DNA of 64,000 nt from Actinomycetota bacterium (GCA_009699205.1 WLOP01000003.1:62001-126000); one strand, 5' to 3'. Positions 47,599 to 60,441 are shown, counted from the first letter of the stretch. The notes: a model not told the origin generated them from the sequence alone. A program made the numbers and translations.

Positions 47599-48963
47599 AT
47601 GACATCACGTAGCGATCACAAAATTCTGCTCGAAGAATCCGAAATGCCAACTCAGTGGTACAACTTAATCGCTGACTTGCCAACGCCTCCACCACCTCCG
47701 CTTCATCCTGGTACCCACGAACCAATTGGCCCAGAAGCGCTTGCACCTTTATTCCCAATGGAATTGATTATGCAAGAAGTGACCGCAGAGCGTTACATCG
47801 ATATTCCAGAAGCGGTGCAAGAGATTTACCGCTTATGGCGTCCATCTCCACTATTTCGTGCACACAACCTTGAAAAAGCACTTGGGACACCTGCACGTAT
47901 TTATTACAAGTACGAAGGCGTTAGTCCAGCAGGTTCGCATAAGCCAAACACTGCAGTACCTCAGGCTTATTACAACTCACAAGCTGGCATCAAGAAGTTA
48001 ACAACTGAAACTGGCGCCGGCCAATGGGGAACTGCTCTCTCATTTGCATGCGCACTCTTTGGTATGGAACTTGAAGTCTGGCAGGTAGGTGCTTCATACG
48101 ATCAGAAGCCTTATCGCCGTCTCATGATGGAACTCTTCGGCGCCAAAGTGCATCGCTCTCCTTCAAATCTGACACAAGCTGGTCGCGATCAATTAGCAAA
48201 AAACCCTAACCACACAGGTTCATTGGGTATTGCAATTAGCGAAGCTGTAGAAGTTGCTGCTCAAGATCCTGCAATTAATTACGCACTTGGTAGCGTTCTT
48301 AATCACGTCCTTTTGCACCAGACAATCATTGGCGAAGAAGCGCTCAAGCAATTTGCCAAAGTTGGAGATTATCCTGATGTTATTGTTGGTTGCACTGGCG
48401 GAGGCTCTAACTTTGCCGGCCTTGCATTCCCATTCATTCGCGAAAACCTGACCAAGGGCAAGAAGACTCTTATTCGTGGAGCCGAGCCAGCATCATGTCC
48501 ATCACTCACACGTGGTGAATACCGATACGACTTTGGTGACACTGCAGGAATGACGCCACTGATGAAGATGCATACCCTCGGACATGATTTTGTGCCAGAC
48601 CCAATTCACGCTGGTGGATTGCGTTATCACGGTATGGCTCCACTGATTTCACATGTCTACGAATTAGGACTGATGGATGCAGTAGCTGTTGGACAGCTCG
48701 ATTGCTTTGCCGCTGGTGTTCAATTTGCTCGCACCGAAGGAATCGTTCCTGCCCCAGAACCTACTCACGCACTTGCGGAAATTATTCGTCTAGCAAATGA
48801 GTGCAAGGAAACTGGTGAAGAGAAGGTTCTTCTTACAGCTCTTTGCGGACATGGTCACTTTGATCTTGCTGCCTACGATGCATATCTTGGTGGCAAAATG
48901 GTCGATCACAAACTCTCTGATGAATCAATTGCCGCAGCGATGGCAACTGTTCCACAGATTTAA
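47599..48963 (+). CDS. trpB2: Tryptophan synthase beta-like protein (TrpB2 type)
   Basis: A 454-residue PLP enzyme of the TrpB2 group: long N-terminal segment ([18 protein letters not shown]), PLP lysine K115 in [12 protein letters not shown], the catalytic-face [19 protein letters not shown], and the phosphate loop [11 protein letters not shown]. TrpB2 makes tryptophan from indole and serine without needing TrpA, and may salvage indole or other indole-like substrates. There is no trpA adjacent, as expected. Convergent with ppc, one base between stops. Confidence 0.93.
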   Translation: MTSRSDHKILLEESEMPTQWYNLIADLPTPPPPPLHPGTHEPIGPEALAPLFPMELIMQEVTAERYIDIPEAVQEIYRLWRPSPLFRAHNLEKALGTPARIYYKYEGVSPAGSHKPNTAVPQAYYNSQAGIKKLTTETGAGQWGTALSFACALFGMELEVWQVGASYDQKPYRRLMMELFGAKVHRSPSNLTQAGRDQLAKNPNHTGSLGIAISEAVEVAAQDPAINYALGSVLNHVLLHQTIIGEEALKQFAKVGDYPDVIVGCTGGGSNFAGLAFPFIRENLTKGKKTLIRGAEPASCPSLTRGEYRYDFGDTAGMTPLMKMHTLGHDFVPDPIHAGGLRYHGMAPLISHVYELGLMDAVAVGQLDCFAAGVQFARTEGIVPAPEPTHALAEIIRLANECKETGEEKVLLTALCGHGHFDLAAYDAYLGGKMVDHKLSDESIAAAMATVPQI

Positions 48964-48964
48964 T

Positions 48965-51682
48965 TCAACCTGTATTACGCAGCCCCGCTGCGACGCCGTT
49001 GATAGTTAACAAGAGCGCGCGTCGCAGTAGGGGATCTGCATTTTCGCCAGCGCTTCGAACACGTTCAAGTAGGTTCACTTGTAATAAGTGGAGCGGAGAT
49101 AGGTAGGCATCCCTTACCTGCAAAGTTCTGGCCAACAGTGGTTGATCTCCAAGAAGTTCGCTCTTGCCAGTAAGTGTAAGAATTTCGCGCTGTGTTAGCT
49201 CAAACTCTTCACGGATGGTGTCCAAGAAATGGTGCAGATTTTCAGGGACTAAACGAGAGACATAACGTTGGGCGGTCTCAAGATCTGTCTTAGTTAAAGT
49301 CATTTCTACGTTACTGATAAAAGTTCTAAAGAAATGCCAGTCGTGGAGCATTTGGTTCATGACGTCGGTTTTCCCCGCTTCACGTGCCGCCTTAAGTCCG
49401 CTACCAACTCCAAACCAACCCGGGACAATTTGGCGCGATTGAGTCCAACCAAATACCCAAGGGATTGCGCGCAAACCTTCGAGACCAATACTTGCATCAG
49501 GCCGGCGCGATGGACGCGAACCCAGGAAGAGTTCGCCTAATTGTTCAACAGGGGTAGATGCGTAAAAGTATGCTGGCAAATCTGGATGGTCGACGAGCGA
49601 GCGATATCTCTTGAACGATTCTGCGCTCACTAAATCCATGCACGCGTTCCATTGCGCAAGATCCTGCGGTGATTGGCGTGGGCCACGATTAAGAACTGTT
49701 GCTTCAAGAGCTGCAGCCAATGAGAGTTCAATATTTTCGCGGGCTAGGGCTGGTAGCGCATATTTATCGCTGATGACTTCACCCTGTTCGGTCATCTTTA
49801 TTTGTCCATCAATGGAGCCCCACGGCAGTGCGATTAGCGCGTCATAAGTTGGGCCTCCGCCGCGACCAACTGACCCACCACGTCCATGGAATAGACGTAA
49901 CTTCACGCCATGCTTCATCGCAACATCGCGCAACCTTCTTTGTGCACGATGGATTTCCCACTGACTTGTTGCGATGCCAGCATCTTTATTGGAATCTGAA
50001 TAACCAAGCATTACCTCTTGAATATCACCGCGTATTGCCACAAGAGCGCGGTAGGAAGGTTGGCTAAGTAGCGCTTCCAAAATAACATCGGCTGCACGTA
50101 ATTCAGCAACAGTTTCAAGAAGCGGGGCGAAACCGATGAGAACTTCCTTCTTGCCAAGGTCAACAAGTCCGGCTTCCTTCGCCAATACAACTGCAGCGAG
50201 TAGATCATCTGCACCCTTGGTCATCGACACGATATAAGTTTCGATCGCTTCAGGACCAAAGCGTTCAATGAGGTCACCAATTGCAACAAAGGTTTCTAGC
50301 GTTTTACTACCTAATGCGTCCAAAGTTCCACTCTTGCCGCTCACTGCAGTGGTGAGTTCCGTAGAGAGGAAGTCATAGCGCTCTTGCGGTGAGAAAGTTT
50401 TGTAAGCGTCGGCAAATATCTGACCAAGTGCATGATGATGTGACTGCGCATGCTCACGAATATCCATAGTTGCGTGTGTAAGGCCAAACGCGGCCACTGT
50501 TCTAATAGTTCGCTCAAGAAGGCCGGTGGCAATCAATTCTCCACGATGAATCATGAGTGAATCTCGCATGAGTGTTAAATCGGCCAATAGTTCGGCAGTA
50601 TCTTTGTAATCACGATGTGGGATGTGATCGGTTCCCTTGGCATGACGCTCTCGAGTGAGATTTAAGCGATGAACAATTGCGGTTGCCTTTAATCTGTAAG
50701 GCTCTTCGGCATTAATACGTCGAAAGCGCGCTTCAATTTCAGGAATTCTAATGAGATCCTCTTCAACCGAGGCGACAAGAGCATCAGAAACTCCAGCGAT
50801 ACGAGTGGATATAGAAAGTATTTGACGAATCTCAGCCATCGCAGCGAGCGTCACGCGAATCGAATGCCCTACTTGCAGAACTAAAGTTTGGCGCGTGACA
50901 TCGGGTGTGACATTTGGGTTACCGTCACGGTCGCCACCGATCCATGTTCCAAAAGAGAGCGGTCTACTTGTAGGCGAGAGCTCGACGCCAATTCTCTTAA
51001 CTTCGCGCGCAAATTCATCCAAAACATCAGGGATAGTGAGAGAGAAGAGATCATCAAGATAGTAAAGAGCATTTGTTGCTTCATCTAAAGGTTCGGGTTG
51101 GCCAAGTCGTAATTCATCTGTTTGCCAGAGCAGATCAACAGTCTCTTCAAGGCGTCGCTCTTGCTGGCCGGTTGGCTCTTGATCGAGCAAGTGTGCAATT
51201 TGCCCGAGCTTTCCAAGAATTGAACGGCGCGCAGCTTCTGTGGGGTGCGCTGTAAATACAGGACGTACCGAGAAATCAGAGAGCCAATGCGAGACATCTT
51301 CTTGAGAAATTTCATGTCCAGCCACTGGATGCTCTTGTGCGTGAACAATTTTATCGACTGCGCGAGTTAACCAGGAACCGCCTTCTAATCGAGCTTGGGC
51401 AATTATCCGAGAGCGGTGAACTTGCTCGGCAACATTTGCTAAATGAAAGTAGGTACTAAAAGCTCGAACTAGTTGTACTGCTTCTTTGACACTTACGTTT
51501 TCGAGAATTTCTTCTCCGCCGCCTTCGCGAACTGCGCTACGTACCGCCTCTACGAGTTCGAGAAGTTCGATGCCTTCCTGACGAACAAGGGACTGTCCCA
51601 GCAGATCCCCAAGTTTGCGAACATCGCTGCGCAATTCACCATCATCGTTGGCAGATTCAACGTAGGCGTTTTCGGCAGACAT
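48965..51682 (-). CDS. ppc: Phosphoenolpyruvate carboxylase
   Basis: A 905-residue anaplerotic enzyme fixing bicarbonate on PEP to give oxaloacetate. VFTAHPTEAARRSIL (catalytic His), then GYSDSNKDAGIATS, LFHGRGGSVGRGGGPTY, all intact. The frame runs upstream to 51799, but MSAENAYVESAND at ATG 51682 gives the normal length; ATG 51694 is a possible alternative. No Shine-Dalgarno sequence is clear for either. Divergent from mfd across about 100 bases. With a rhodopsin-driven proton gradient, bicarbonate fixation by PPC is often discussed for photoheterotrophs, but nothing here links them directly. Confidence 0.96.
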   Translation of the reverse strand: MSAENAYVESANDDGELRSDVRKLGDLLGQSLVRQEGIELLELVEAVRSAVREGGGEEILENVSVKEAVQLVRAFSTYFHLANVAEQVHRSRIIAQARLEGGSWLTRAVDKIVHAQEHPVAGHEISQEDVSHWLSDFSVRPVFTAHPTEAARRSILGKLGQIAHLLDQEPTGQQERRLEETVDLLWQTDELRLGQPEPLDEATNALYYLDDLFSLTIPDVLDEFAREVKRIGVELSPTSRPLSFGTWIGGDRDGNPNVTPDVTRQTLVLQVGHSIRVTLAAMAEIRQILSISTRIAGVSDALVASVEEDLIRIPEIEARFRRINAEEPYRLKATAIVHRLNLTRERHAKGTDHIPHRDYKDTAELLADLTLMRDSLMIHRGELIATGLLERTIRTVAAFGLTHATMDIREHAQSHHHALGQIFADAYKTFSPQERYDFLSTELTTAVSGKSGTLDALGSKTLETFVAIGDLIERFGPEAIETYIVSMTKGADDLLAAVVLAKEAGLVDLGKKEVLIGFAPLLETVAELRAADVILEALLSQPSYRALVAIRGDIQEVMLGYSDSNKDAGIATSQWEIHRAQRRLRDVAMKHGVKLRLFHGRGGSVGRGGGPTYDALIALPWGSIDGQIKMTEQGEVISDKYALPALARENIELSLAAALEATVLNRGPRQSPQDLAQWNACMDLVSAESFKRYRSLVDHPDLPAYFYASTPVEQLGELFLGSRPSRRPDASIGLEGLRAIPWVFGWTQSRQIVPGWFGVGSGLKAAREAGKTDVMNQMLHDWHFFRTFISNVEMTLTKTDLETAQRYVSRLVPENLHHFLDTIREEFELTQREILTLTGKSELLGDQPLLARTLQVRDAYLSPLHLLQVNLLERVRSAGENADPLLRRALLLTINGVAAGLRNTG

Positions 51683-51782
51683 GTGGCTAATCATGACAGG
51701 TGTTTTCTGCTCTAGACTCAACCCTGCCCCCCCATCTTTTTGGAGCGGGGCTAGTTGGCATTTACGAGGGAGGTGCGGGCAT

Positions 51783-54700
51783 ATGAAGGGCTTACTCACG
51801 ACTTTGCTTACCGACCCTCAGATTTCGCAGCTTTCTACAACGGACGAGCGGGCAGTTGCTCCAACTCCGCTCTATCCATTTCTGATTGCTCTCCAAGGGC
51901 AATCTCGCCCGGTTTTAGTAGTAACTGCATCAAGTCGCGCCGCAGAAGATTTAACTTCAGAGATCAAAGTTCTTCATAACAATGTGCTGGAATTTCCAGC
52001 CTGGGAAACACTGCCGCATGAGCGATTAAGTCCTCGCAGCGATACTGTCGCAAAGCGAATCCACGCTCTTTACCAACTTGAAAACCAAAAACTTAATCAA
52101 GGGCAAGAGTTTCCAATCATCGTTACACCCGCCCGCGGATTAATTCATCGCTTCATTTCAGAGTTAGCAAAATCCCCGTTGAAGGAGATTGAAAAAGGAG
52201 AGGAAGAAAGCCTTGAGGCACTCGTACGTCATCTCTCTGAACTGGCTTATACGCGAACAGATTTAGTTGAACGGCGAGGAGATTTTGCCGTCCGTGGTGG
52301 AATTGTAGATATTTTCTTACCGCTCTCTGCGCACCCAGTTCGTATTGATTTTTTCGGCGATGAAATTGAAGAGCTAAGTTATTTTGATGTATCTGATCAA
52401 CGCACAATCTCTCCGGTAATTGGAAAGCTACCTATTTATCCTTGTCGAGAACTTCTGCTCACACCTCAAGTTCGCGAACGAGCACGCGGCTTGCGCGAAA
52501 AGTTCCCTGGCGCTCTAGAAGTGTGCGACCGCATCGCCGAAGGAATTGTCACCGAAGGCATGGAGTCTCTCATCCCACTTTTGGTTGATGGCCAAGAAAG
52601 TATCTTGCATCGTTTGCTGCCGAATACGCAGGTGATTTTTCTCGATCAAGAACGTATTCGTTCAAGGTCAGCCGACCTGCTTGCAACAAACGAAGAATTC
52701 CTCGCTGCCTCATGGTCGAATGCCGCCAACGGTGCAGTTACTCCATTACATGATGGTCAAGGTACCTATATGTCTTGGGATGAATTGCAAGATGAGATAA
52801 AAACACTTGCAGTGGCCTCGCGTAGCTTCAACTCATTTGGTAGCGATCTTGACGTTGACACTCAATTCTTGGACTGCTCTTCAATTGAACCAATGCGCGG
52901 AGATGTTCAAAAGGCGATCGGTGCCATATCCGAAGCGCTGCTGCAAAACTATGCCGTTGTTTTCTCCGCTTCTGGCGCCGGTATGGCAGAACGTTTTGCG
53001 GATATCTTCCGAAACGCAGATTTGCCAGTACGTATGGTGCCCAATGTGAACTCCCAACCCGTGAGAGGCACAGTTCATGTCACGGTGTCGGCAATCAGCC
53101 ACGGATTTCTCTCTCATCAAGGACAAGTACTCCTTATTACTGAGCGCGATCTATCAGGTAATAAAGGAAGCGGTAAAGACGGAGATCGTTTGCCATCTAA
53201 GCGCAAGCAAGCGGTTGACCCTCTCGAACTTCGTGCCGGAGATTTCGTAGTTCACGAACAGCATGGGATTGGGCGATATATCGAACTCGTTCACCGCACA
53301 ACAGCCGGCGTCACTCGCGAATATTTAGTTATTGAATATGCGTCAGCAAAACGTGGGCAACCAGGTGATCGCATCTTCGTGCCGACCGATTCCCTTGAAC
53401 AAGTAAGTAAGTATGTAGGTGGAGAGGCTCCAACGGTTCACCGCATTGGTAGCGGTGAATGGCAGAAAGCTAAGGGGCGGGCTCGTAAGGCAGTCCGCGA
53501 AATTGCTGGAGAGTTGATACGACTATATGCAGCACGAACAAGTGCGCCAGGCTTTGCATTCTCACCCGACACTCCTTGGCAGCGAGAGTTGGAGGATGCA
53601 TTCTCTTACATCGAAACTGCAGATCAACTTTCGACAATAGACGAAGTTAAAGCTGATATGGAAAAGCCATACCCGATGGATCGAATTATCTGCGGAGACG
53701 TGGGATACGGAAAAACAGAAATTGCCATTAGAGCAGCATTCAAAGCCGTCCAAGATGGAAAACAAGTGGCAGTTTTGGTTCCAACAACATTGCTTGTTCA
53801 ACAACATTCAACAACATTCGCCGAGAGGTATTCGGGGTTTCCGCTAAAGGTCGCCGGGCTATCTCGATTTAACACACCCAAAGAGAGTAAAGAAGTGTTA
53901 GAAGGGCTCTCTCAAGGAACCGTCGATGTAATTATTGGTACACATCGCTTACTTTCTAACGATGTTAACTTCAAAGATCTGGGCTTGGTTATTGTTGATG
54001 AAGAGCAACGATTTGGAGTAGAACAGAAGGAATCTTTGAAAAAGCTGCGAACATCGGTAGATGTATTAGCGATGTCCGCTACGCCTATCCCACGTACATT
54101 GGAGATGGCAGTAACCGGAATCCGCGAAATGTCCACAATTACCACGCCACCAGAAGAGCGCCATCCAATCTTGACCTACGTAGGACCCAGCGAAGAGTTA
54201 CAGATTTCGGCAGCCATACGTCGCGAACTCTTGCGTGATGGACAAGTTTTCTATATTCACAATCGTGTTGAATCAATTGATAGAGCGGCATCCCATCTTC
54301 AAGAACTGATTCCCGAAGCACGCATCAGGGTTGCACACGGGCAAATGGGTGAGCACCAGTTAGAAGATGTCATTGTTGCGTTTTGGAATCGCGATTTCGA
54401 TGTCTTGGTCTGCACAACAATTGTTGAAAGCGGCCTAGATATTGCAAATGCAAATACTTTAATCGTCGAACGCTCTGATCGATTTGGACTTTCGCAGCTC
54501 CATCAATTGCGCGGTCGTGTGGGACGTGGGCGCGAAAGAGCCTATGCATATTTTCTCTATCCAGCAGACCAACCACTTTCAGAGTTAGCTCACGATCGCT
54601 TAACCACTATCGCCGCTAATACCGACTTAGGATCTGGAATGCGCGTGGCCTTAAAAGATTTAGAGATTCGAGGCGCGGGCAATTTGCTAGGAGGCGAGCA

Positions 54701-55292
54701 GTCGGGACATATTGCCGATGTTGGTTTTGATTTATATATGCGCATGGTTGGTGAAGCAGTCTCTGATTACAAGAGTGGAATCATCGAGCAAGAAGAGAAA
54801 CATCTTGAATGCAAAGTGGAACTCCCAGTCAATGCGCATCTTTCACATGAATATGTTCCGGGAGAGCGATTGCGTCTTGATCTCTATCGCCGTCTAGCTG
54901 ATGTGAAAACTGAGGAGAGCGTTCTTGAAATCGCTGCGGAACTCTTAGATCGCTTCGGTCCACTCCCAGAACAAGCACAGGCGCTTCTCGGGGTTGCATC
55001 CTTACGAGCCGTTGCTAAATCTTTCGCATTAACCGAGGTTGTTCTCCACGGAAAATTCTTGCGCCTAGCTCCTGTCCGATTGGCAGAGTCCACTCAACTT
55101 CGTTTGAATAGATTGTTCCCAAAATCACTCTACAAATCAGCCACAAATAGCGTCTTGGTCGCGTTACCGGCGGCGCAATCTTGGGGTCCGGCAACACAAG
55201 GGCAAGAAATGGTGGATACTTCTCTTCTGGCATGGGCCACAGAGGCCATCAAAACCGTACTGGCGCCAACAGACCCGAAGAGAGCGAGCTAA
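51783..55292 (+). CDS. mfd: Transcription-repair coupling factor
   Basis: An 1169-residue DNA translocase that removes stalled RNA polymerase and recruits UvrA. UvrB-like N-terminal region, RNA-polymerase-binding domain (about 470-560: DFVVHEQHGIGRYIEL), helicase Walker A ICGDVGYGKTEIAIRAA, Walker B IVDEEQRFGVEQ, motif VI QLRGRVGRGRERAYAY, then a TRCF C-terminal domain. ATG 51783 has GGGAGG nine bases upstream; an open frame from 51681 has no such signal. Start of a unit mfd-lipoprotein-mazG. Confidence 0.97.
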   Translation: MKGLLTTLLTDPQISQLSTTDERAVAPTPLYPFLIALQGQSRPVLVVTASSRAAEDLTSEIKVLHNNVLEFPAWETLPHERLSPRSDTVAKRIHALYQLENQKLNQGQEFPIIVTPARGLIHRFISELAKSPLKEIEKGEEESLEALVRHLSELAYTRTDLVERRGDFAVRGGIVDIFLPLSAHPVRIDFFGDEIEELSYFDVSDQRTISPVIGKLPIYPCRELLLTPQVRERARGLREKFPGALEVCDRIAEGIVTEGMESLIPLLVDGQESILHRLLPNTQVIFLDQERIRSRSADLLATNEEFLAASWSNAANGAVTPLHDGQGTYMSWDELQDEIKTLAVASRSFNSFGSDLDVDTQFLDCSSIEPMRGDVQKAIGAISEALLQNYAVVFSASGAGMAERFADIFRNADLPVRMVPNVNSQPVRGTVHVTVSAISHGFLSHQGQVLLITERDLSGNKGSGKDGDRLPSKRKQAVDPLELRAGDFVVHEQHGIGRYIELVHRTTAGVTREYLVIEYASAKRGQPGDRIFVPTDSLEQVSKYVGGEAPTVHRIGSGEWQKAKGRARKAVREIAGELIRLYAARTSAPGFAFSPDTPWQRELEDAFSYIETADQLSTIDEVKADMEKPYPMDRIICGDVGYGKTEIAIRAAFKAVQDGKQVAVLVPTTLLVQQHSTTFAERYSGFPLKVAGLSRFNTPKESKEVLEGLSQGTVDVIIGTHRLLSNDVNFKDLGLVIVDEEQRFGVEQKESLKKLRTSVDVLAMSATPIPRTLEMAVTGIREMSTITTPPEERHPILTYVGPSEELQISAAIRRELLRDGQVFYIHNRVESIDRAASHLQELIPEARIRVAHGQMGEHQLEDVIVAFWNRDFDVLVCTTIVESGLDIANANTLIVERSDRFGLSQLHQLRGRVGRGRERAYAYFLYPADQPLSELAHDRLTTIAANTDLGSGMRVALKDLEIRGAGNLLGGEQSGHIADVGFDLYMRMVGEAVSDYKSGIIEQEEKHLECKVELPVNAHLSHEYVPGERLRLDLYRRLADVKTEESVLEIAAELLDRFGPLPEQAQALLGVASLRAVAKSFALTEVVLHGKFLRLAPVRLAESTQLRLNRLFPKSLYKSATNSVLVALPAAQSWGPATQGQEMVDTSLLAWATEAIKTVLAPTDPKRAS

Positions 55293-55294
55293 AC

Positions 55295-55902
55295 GTGAAG
55301 AGAATTATTGCCCTGATTTCAATTGCAGGTGCTCTTGTTTTAACGGGTTGCTCATCGATTAGTTCTGCCGCCACCGTAGGTTCCGAGAAGATCTCGCAAG
55401 CAACGGTTCAAACAAGTATTGATACTGTCCTTGCTGAACGTGCAACAGTTGATACCTCGCAGATGACAAACCTAGAAACTGGCGCTGCGCTTAACCGTAG
55501 CCAACTTCGCTTTCACCTCATCGTCGCACTCTTAGGTGCAGTCGGAAAAGATGCAAAAGTTACCGTCACTAAGGCCGAGATCGATACACGTCGTGCCAGC
55601 ATCATTTCTCAAATTGGTGGGGCAGCAGCACTTCCAAAGGCATTAGTTGGCGCTGGCATAGCATCGGTTGATCTCGATGCTTATCTAGAATTAATCCTTA
55701 CCTCAGAGAAGATTTCGGCTGCGGCAGTTGCTGCGGGAGTCGACCAAAGTACTGTTGGTGATGAAATTCAAAAACTCGTTGTTGCTAAAGCTCAAGAGCT
55801 AAAAGTAACTGTTAACCCACGTTATGGAACATGGGATAGCGTTAACGGAGATGTCATCGCAGTCGATTCAGCAAGCCCAGCAGCAAGTACCGCTGCAACC
55901 CC

Positions 55903-55906
<4 letters not shown>
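55295..55906 (+). CDS. Lipoprotein with SurA N-terminal-like domain
   Basis: A 203-residue predicted lipoprotein. GTG 55295 lies two bases after the mfd stop; residues 1-19 are a lipoprotein signal peptide with lipobox LTGC and lipid-attachment Cys19. The mature part is helical (ATVGSEKISQATVQTSIDT...), resembling the N-terminal chaperone domain of SurA/PrsA-like proteins, without a PPIase domain. A lipoprotein at this place between mfd and mazG is conserved in Actinobacteria. Likely helps fold exported proteins at the membrane (inference). Confidence 0.85.
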
Positions 55907-57895
<1,989 letters not shown>

Positions 57896-57898
57896 ACA

Positions 57899-58303
57899 AT
57901 GGCTCGACGTCGCTCGGGTTCTTCCCGCCGCAGTGGCTCACCTCGTGCATTAGCACTTGGCATCGTTCTCTTTCTTCTTGCTTTGATGTTGGCACCGCCA
58001 ACACAAAGGTACTTCGCACAAAGAGCTCAGATCAGCGCAGTACGTGCGCACGTCAATGCAAACAATCAAGCACTTGCTGATGCGGCCCGCGAGTTAACTC
58101 TCTGGAAAGATCCTAATTACGTCAAATCCCAAGCACGTTCACGTCTGCACTTTGTCATGCCAGGGGAGCGTCAGTACATCGTGACAGATCCGGCCACTGG
58201 TACAACTAAGCAAACAACCACAGCTGTGGCTAAAGATATTGCTTCAGGCCTACCTTGGTATAACAGATTGATTGCCTCGATTACAGAAACTGGATCGGCG
58301 TGA
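57899..58303 (+). CDS. ftsB: Septum formation initiator FtsB/DivIC-type protein
   Basis: A 134-residue bitopic membrane protein: short Arg/Ser-rich cytosolic N-terminus, one membrane helix at about residues 17-37, then an extracytoplasmic coiled coil (RAQISAVRAHVNANNQALA) and the conserved LWKDPNYVKSQARSRLHFVMPGE block (quoted in part: DPNYVKSQARSRLHFV). Part of the FtsQLB divisome complex. The eno-ftsB-DUF501-ppx order is standard in Actinobacteria. Confidence 0.92.
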   Translation: MARRRSGSSRRSGSPRALALGIVLFLLALMLAPPTQRYFAQRAQISAVRAHVNANNQALADAARELTLWKDPNYVKSQARSRLHFVMPGERQYIVTDPATGTTKQTTTAVAKDIASGLPWYNRLIASITETGSA

Positions 58304-58797
58304 ACAAGGCAACTGCCGATGATTTGGCTTGTATCGAACTTCAACTTGGTCGCACTCCGCGCGACGTTCATGCGATTGCATATCGTTGTCCTTGCGGAAA
58401 ACCTGCAGTTGTTGAGACCGAACCTCGTTTAGCTGATGGAACGCCATTTCCAACTTTTTACTATGCAACCTGCCCACGGCTCACGGGTGCGATATCAACT
58501 TTGGAATCGACTGGAATGATGGCGCAGATGAATGAACGCTTAGCGGTAGATGCCGAACTCTCTGGCGCTTATTCAGCAGCTCATGATGATTACATTGCTG
58601 CACGCACAGCTTTAGGTATAGAAGTTCCTGAAATAAAAGATATCTCTGCCGGAGGAATGCCCAACCGTGTTAAATGTTTACATTCACTCGTTGCACATTC
58701 ACTTTCTGCTGGCGAAGGCGTCAATCCATTAGGCGATGAAGCACTTACCGCTTTGCCTCAATGGTGGCTCACCGACCCTTGTAAGTCGGAGGAGTAA
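58300..58797 (+). CDS. DUF501 family protein
   Basis: A 165-residue actinobacterial protein. CPCGKPAVVETEPRL (about 28-42), then GTPFPTFYYATCPRLTGAIS and the GMPNRVKCLHSLVAHSLSAG block are the DUF501 core. Several conserved Cys/His (CPC, ATCP, KCLH, AH) suggest a metal site. Function unknown. Start GTG 58300 overlaps ftsB (GTGA); the stop overlaps the ppx ATG by one base. Confidence 0.9.
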   Translation: MNKATADDLACIELQLGRTPRDVHAIAYRCPCGKPAVVETEPRLADGTPFPTFYYATCPRLTGAISTLESTGMMAQMNERLAVDAELSGAYSAAHDDYIAARTALGIEVPEIKDISAGGMPNRVKCLHSLVAHSLSAGEGVNPLGDEALTALPQWWLTDPCKSEE

Positions 58798-59711
58798 TGC
58801 GCGTTGCCGCCATAGATTGTGGAACTAATTCGATTCGTTTGCTTATCGCAGATGTAGATGGCGTTAATTTCCGCGAAGTTTATCGGACGATGGAGATTGT
58901 CAGATTAGGTCAAGGAGTAGATCAAACGGGTCGATTCCATCCTGATGCGATCACACGCACCCTTGCAGCGGTAGACCTTTTTGCTGGCGAGATTAGGCGT
59001 CGAGGTGTTGAAAAGATTCGCTTTTGCGCAACGAGTGCTACGCGCGATGCTACAAATCGTGACTTGTTCCTCAATGGTGTGAACGAGCGCCTTGGCATTT
59101 TCCCAGAGGTTATTTCTGGAGAAGAAGAAGCAACGCTTTCATTTCAAGGCGCGATACGAGAACTTTCACAATCCCAATCACCATTCTTAGTCGTAGATAT
59201 CGGTGGCGGATCCACCGAATTTGTCTTTGGCAGCTCAATTGTTGAATCAGCTAAGAGCGTCAATATTGGCTGCGTCCGTATGTCAGAACGACATTTCAAA
59301 TCTGATCCACCATCTGCGGACGAGATTGCCCTTGCGACCGAGGACATCAAAATAGCGATTGCTGAAGCAGCCTCAATCGTTCCAATTACAAAAGCAAAGA
59401 CACTCGTTGCGGTTGCAGGCACCGCAACCACTGTGGCAGCAGCTGCTTTAGGTCTCGAAGAATATGACAGGTACGCAATTCACCTTTCGCGAATCTCAGC
59501 AGCACAAGTGGCCGAAGTTTCACAGATGTTCTTATCTCTTAGTAGCGCGGCACGCGCAGCTCTCGGCTACATGCATCCTGGACGGGTTGATGTAATCCCC
59601 GCAGGCGCACTTGTTCTCAATCAAGTCATGATTGCAACGGGTGCTAAAGAATTTGTAGCATCCGAAACAGATATCCTCGATGGAATTGCGTGGTCTCTTG
59701 CCTCGAGTTAA
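58797..59711 (+). CDS. ppx: Exopolyphosphatase / guanosine pentaphosphate phosphohydrolase (Ppx/GppA)
   Basis: A 304-residue ASKHA-fold phosphatase. AIDCGTNSIRLLIADVDG (residues 4-21), TSATRDATNRDLFL, GEEEATLSFQG, VDIGGGSTEFVFG and AGTATTVAAAALGL mark the family. It is the short form lacking the HD-like C-terminal domain. Releases phosphate from polyphosphate or converts pppGpp to ppGpp. Translationally coupled to DUF501; its end overlaps the UDG gene by 32 bases. Confidence 0.95.
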   Translation: MRVAAIDCGTNSIRLLIADVDGVNFREVYRTMEIVRLGQGVDQTGRFHPDAITRTLAAVDLFAGEIRRRGVEKIRFCATSATRDATNRDLFLNGVNERLGIFPEVISGEEEATLSFQGAIRELSQSQSPFLVVDIGGGSTEFVFGSSIVESAKSVNIGCVRMSERHFKSDPPSADEIALATEDIKIAIAEAASIVPITKAKTLVAVAGTATTVAAAALGLEEYDRYAIHLSRISAAQVAEVSQMFLSLSSAARAALGYMHPGRVDVIPAGALVLNQVMIATGAKEFVASETDILDGIAWSLASS

Positions 59712-60435
59712 ACGAACTGCGGTTGCAAAAGTTGCGGCACAGTGCACTTCGCTTCTACAAATTGATACATCAATTACCGAGTGCAACGCCTGCCCTCGCT
59801 TAGTCCAATGGCGAGAGGAAGTCGCAGTAGTTAAACGCAAGGCATATCTCAATCATGATTACTGGGGCAAGCCAATTTCAGGATTTGGCGATAGCAAGCC
59901 ACGTTTATTAATTATTGGTTTAGCACCTGGTGCGCACGGCGCAAATCGAACGGGACGGGTATTTACCGGTGACCCATCTGGAGATTGGTTATTTGGATCG
60001 CTGCACCGACTTGGTATCGCCAAAATTCCCACAAGCACCGGGCGCGAAGATGGACAGAAGTTGAAACAGACGCGCATCACCACAGCAGTGCGATGTGCGC
60101 CACCAGATAATAAGCCGAGTAATGAAGAACGTGATAAGTGCTCACCATGGCTATTGCGTGAATTTGAGATTGCCCAATCAACGACGAGAGCTTTTGTTGG
60201 TCTTGGAGGATTCGCATGGAGTGCGCTCATCAAGGCGTTGCGCGAGTTAGGTCATCCGATCCCAACAGTGAAGTTCGGTCACGGAGCAACTTATACATAT
60301 AGCCATAACGGCAATGAATATATGCTGATCGCCAGTTACCACCCCAGCCAACAGAACACTTTTACCGGGAAATTGACGGAGAAAATGTTGGATTCTGTTC
60401 TCCAAAAAGCGGGTACATTTGCCCACGTTATCTAG
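59680..60435 (+). CDS. Family 5 uracil-DNA glycosylase (UDGb)
   Basis: A 251-residue Fe-S DNA glycosylase. CNACPRLVQWREEV (about 35-48) and later Cys (RCAPPDNKPS, DKCSPW) are the 4Fe-4S ligands; motif A is IGLAPGAHGANRTGRVFTGD, where the usual catalytic Asp position has Ala-His, typical of UDGb; motif B is SYHPSQQNTFTG. Removes uracil, hypoxanthine or damaged pyrimidines. Start ATG 59680 overlaps ppx by 32 bases; TTG 59686 or 59698 are possible. Immediately upstream of tRNA-Leu. Confidence 0.9.
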   Translation: MELRGLLPRVKRTAVAKVAAQCTSLLQIDTSITECNACPRLVQWREEVAVVKRKAYLNHDYWGKPISGFGDSKPRLLIIGLAPGAHGANRTGRVFTGDPSGDWLFGSLHRLGIAKIPTSTGREDGQKLKQTRITTAVRCAPPDNKPSNEERDKCSPWLLREFEIAQSTTRAFVGLGGFAWSALIKALRELGHPIPTVKFGHGATYTYSHNGNEYMLIASYHPSQQNTFTGKLTEKMLDSVLQKAGTFAHVI

Positions 60436-60441
60436 CACGTG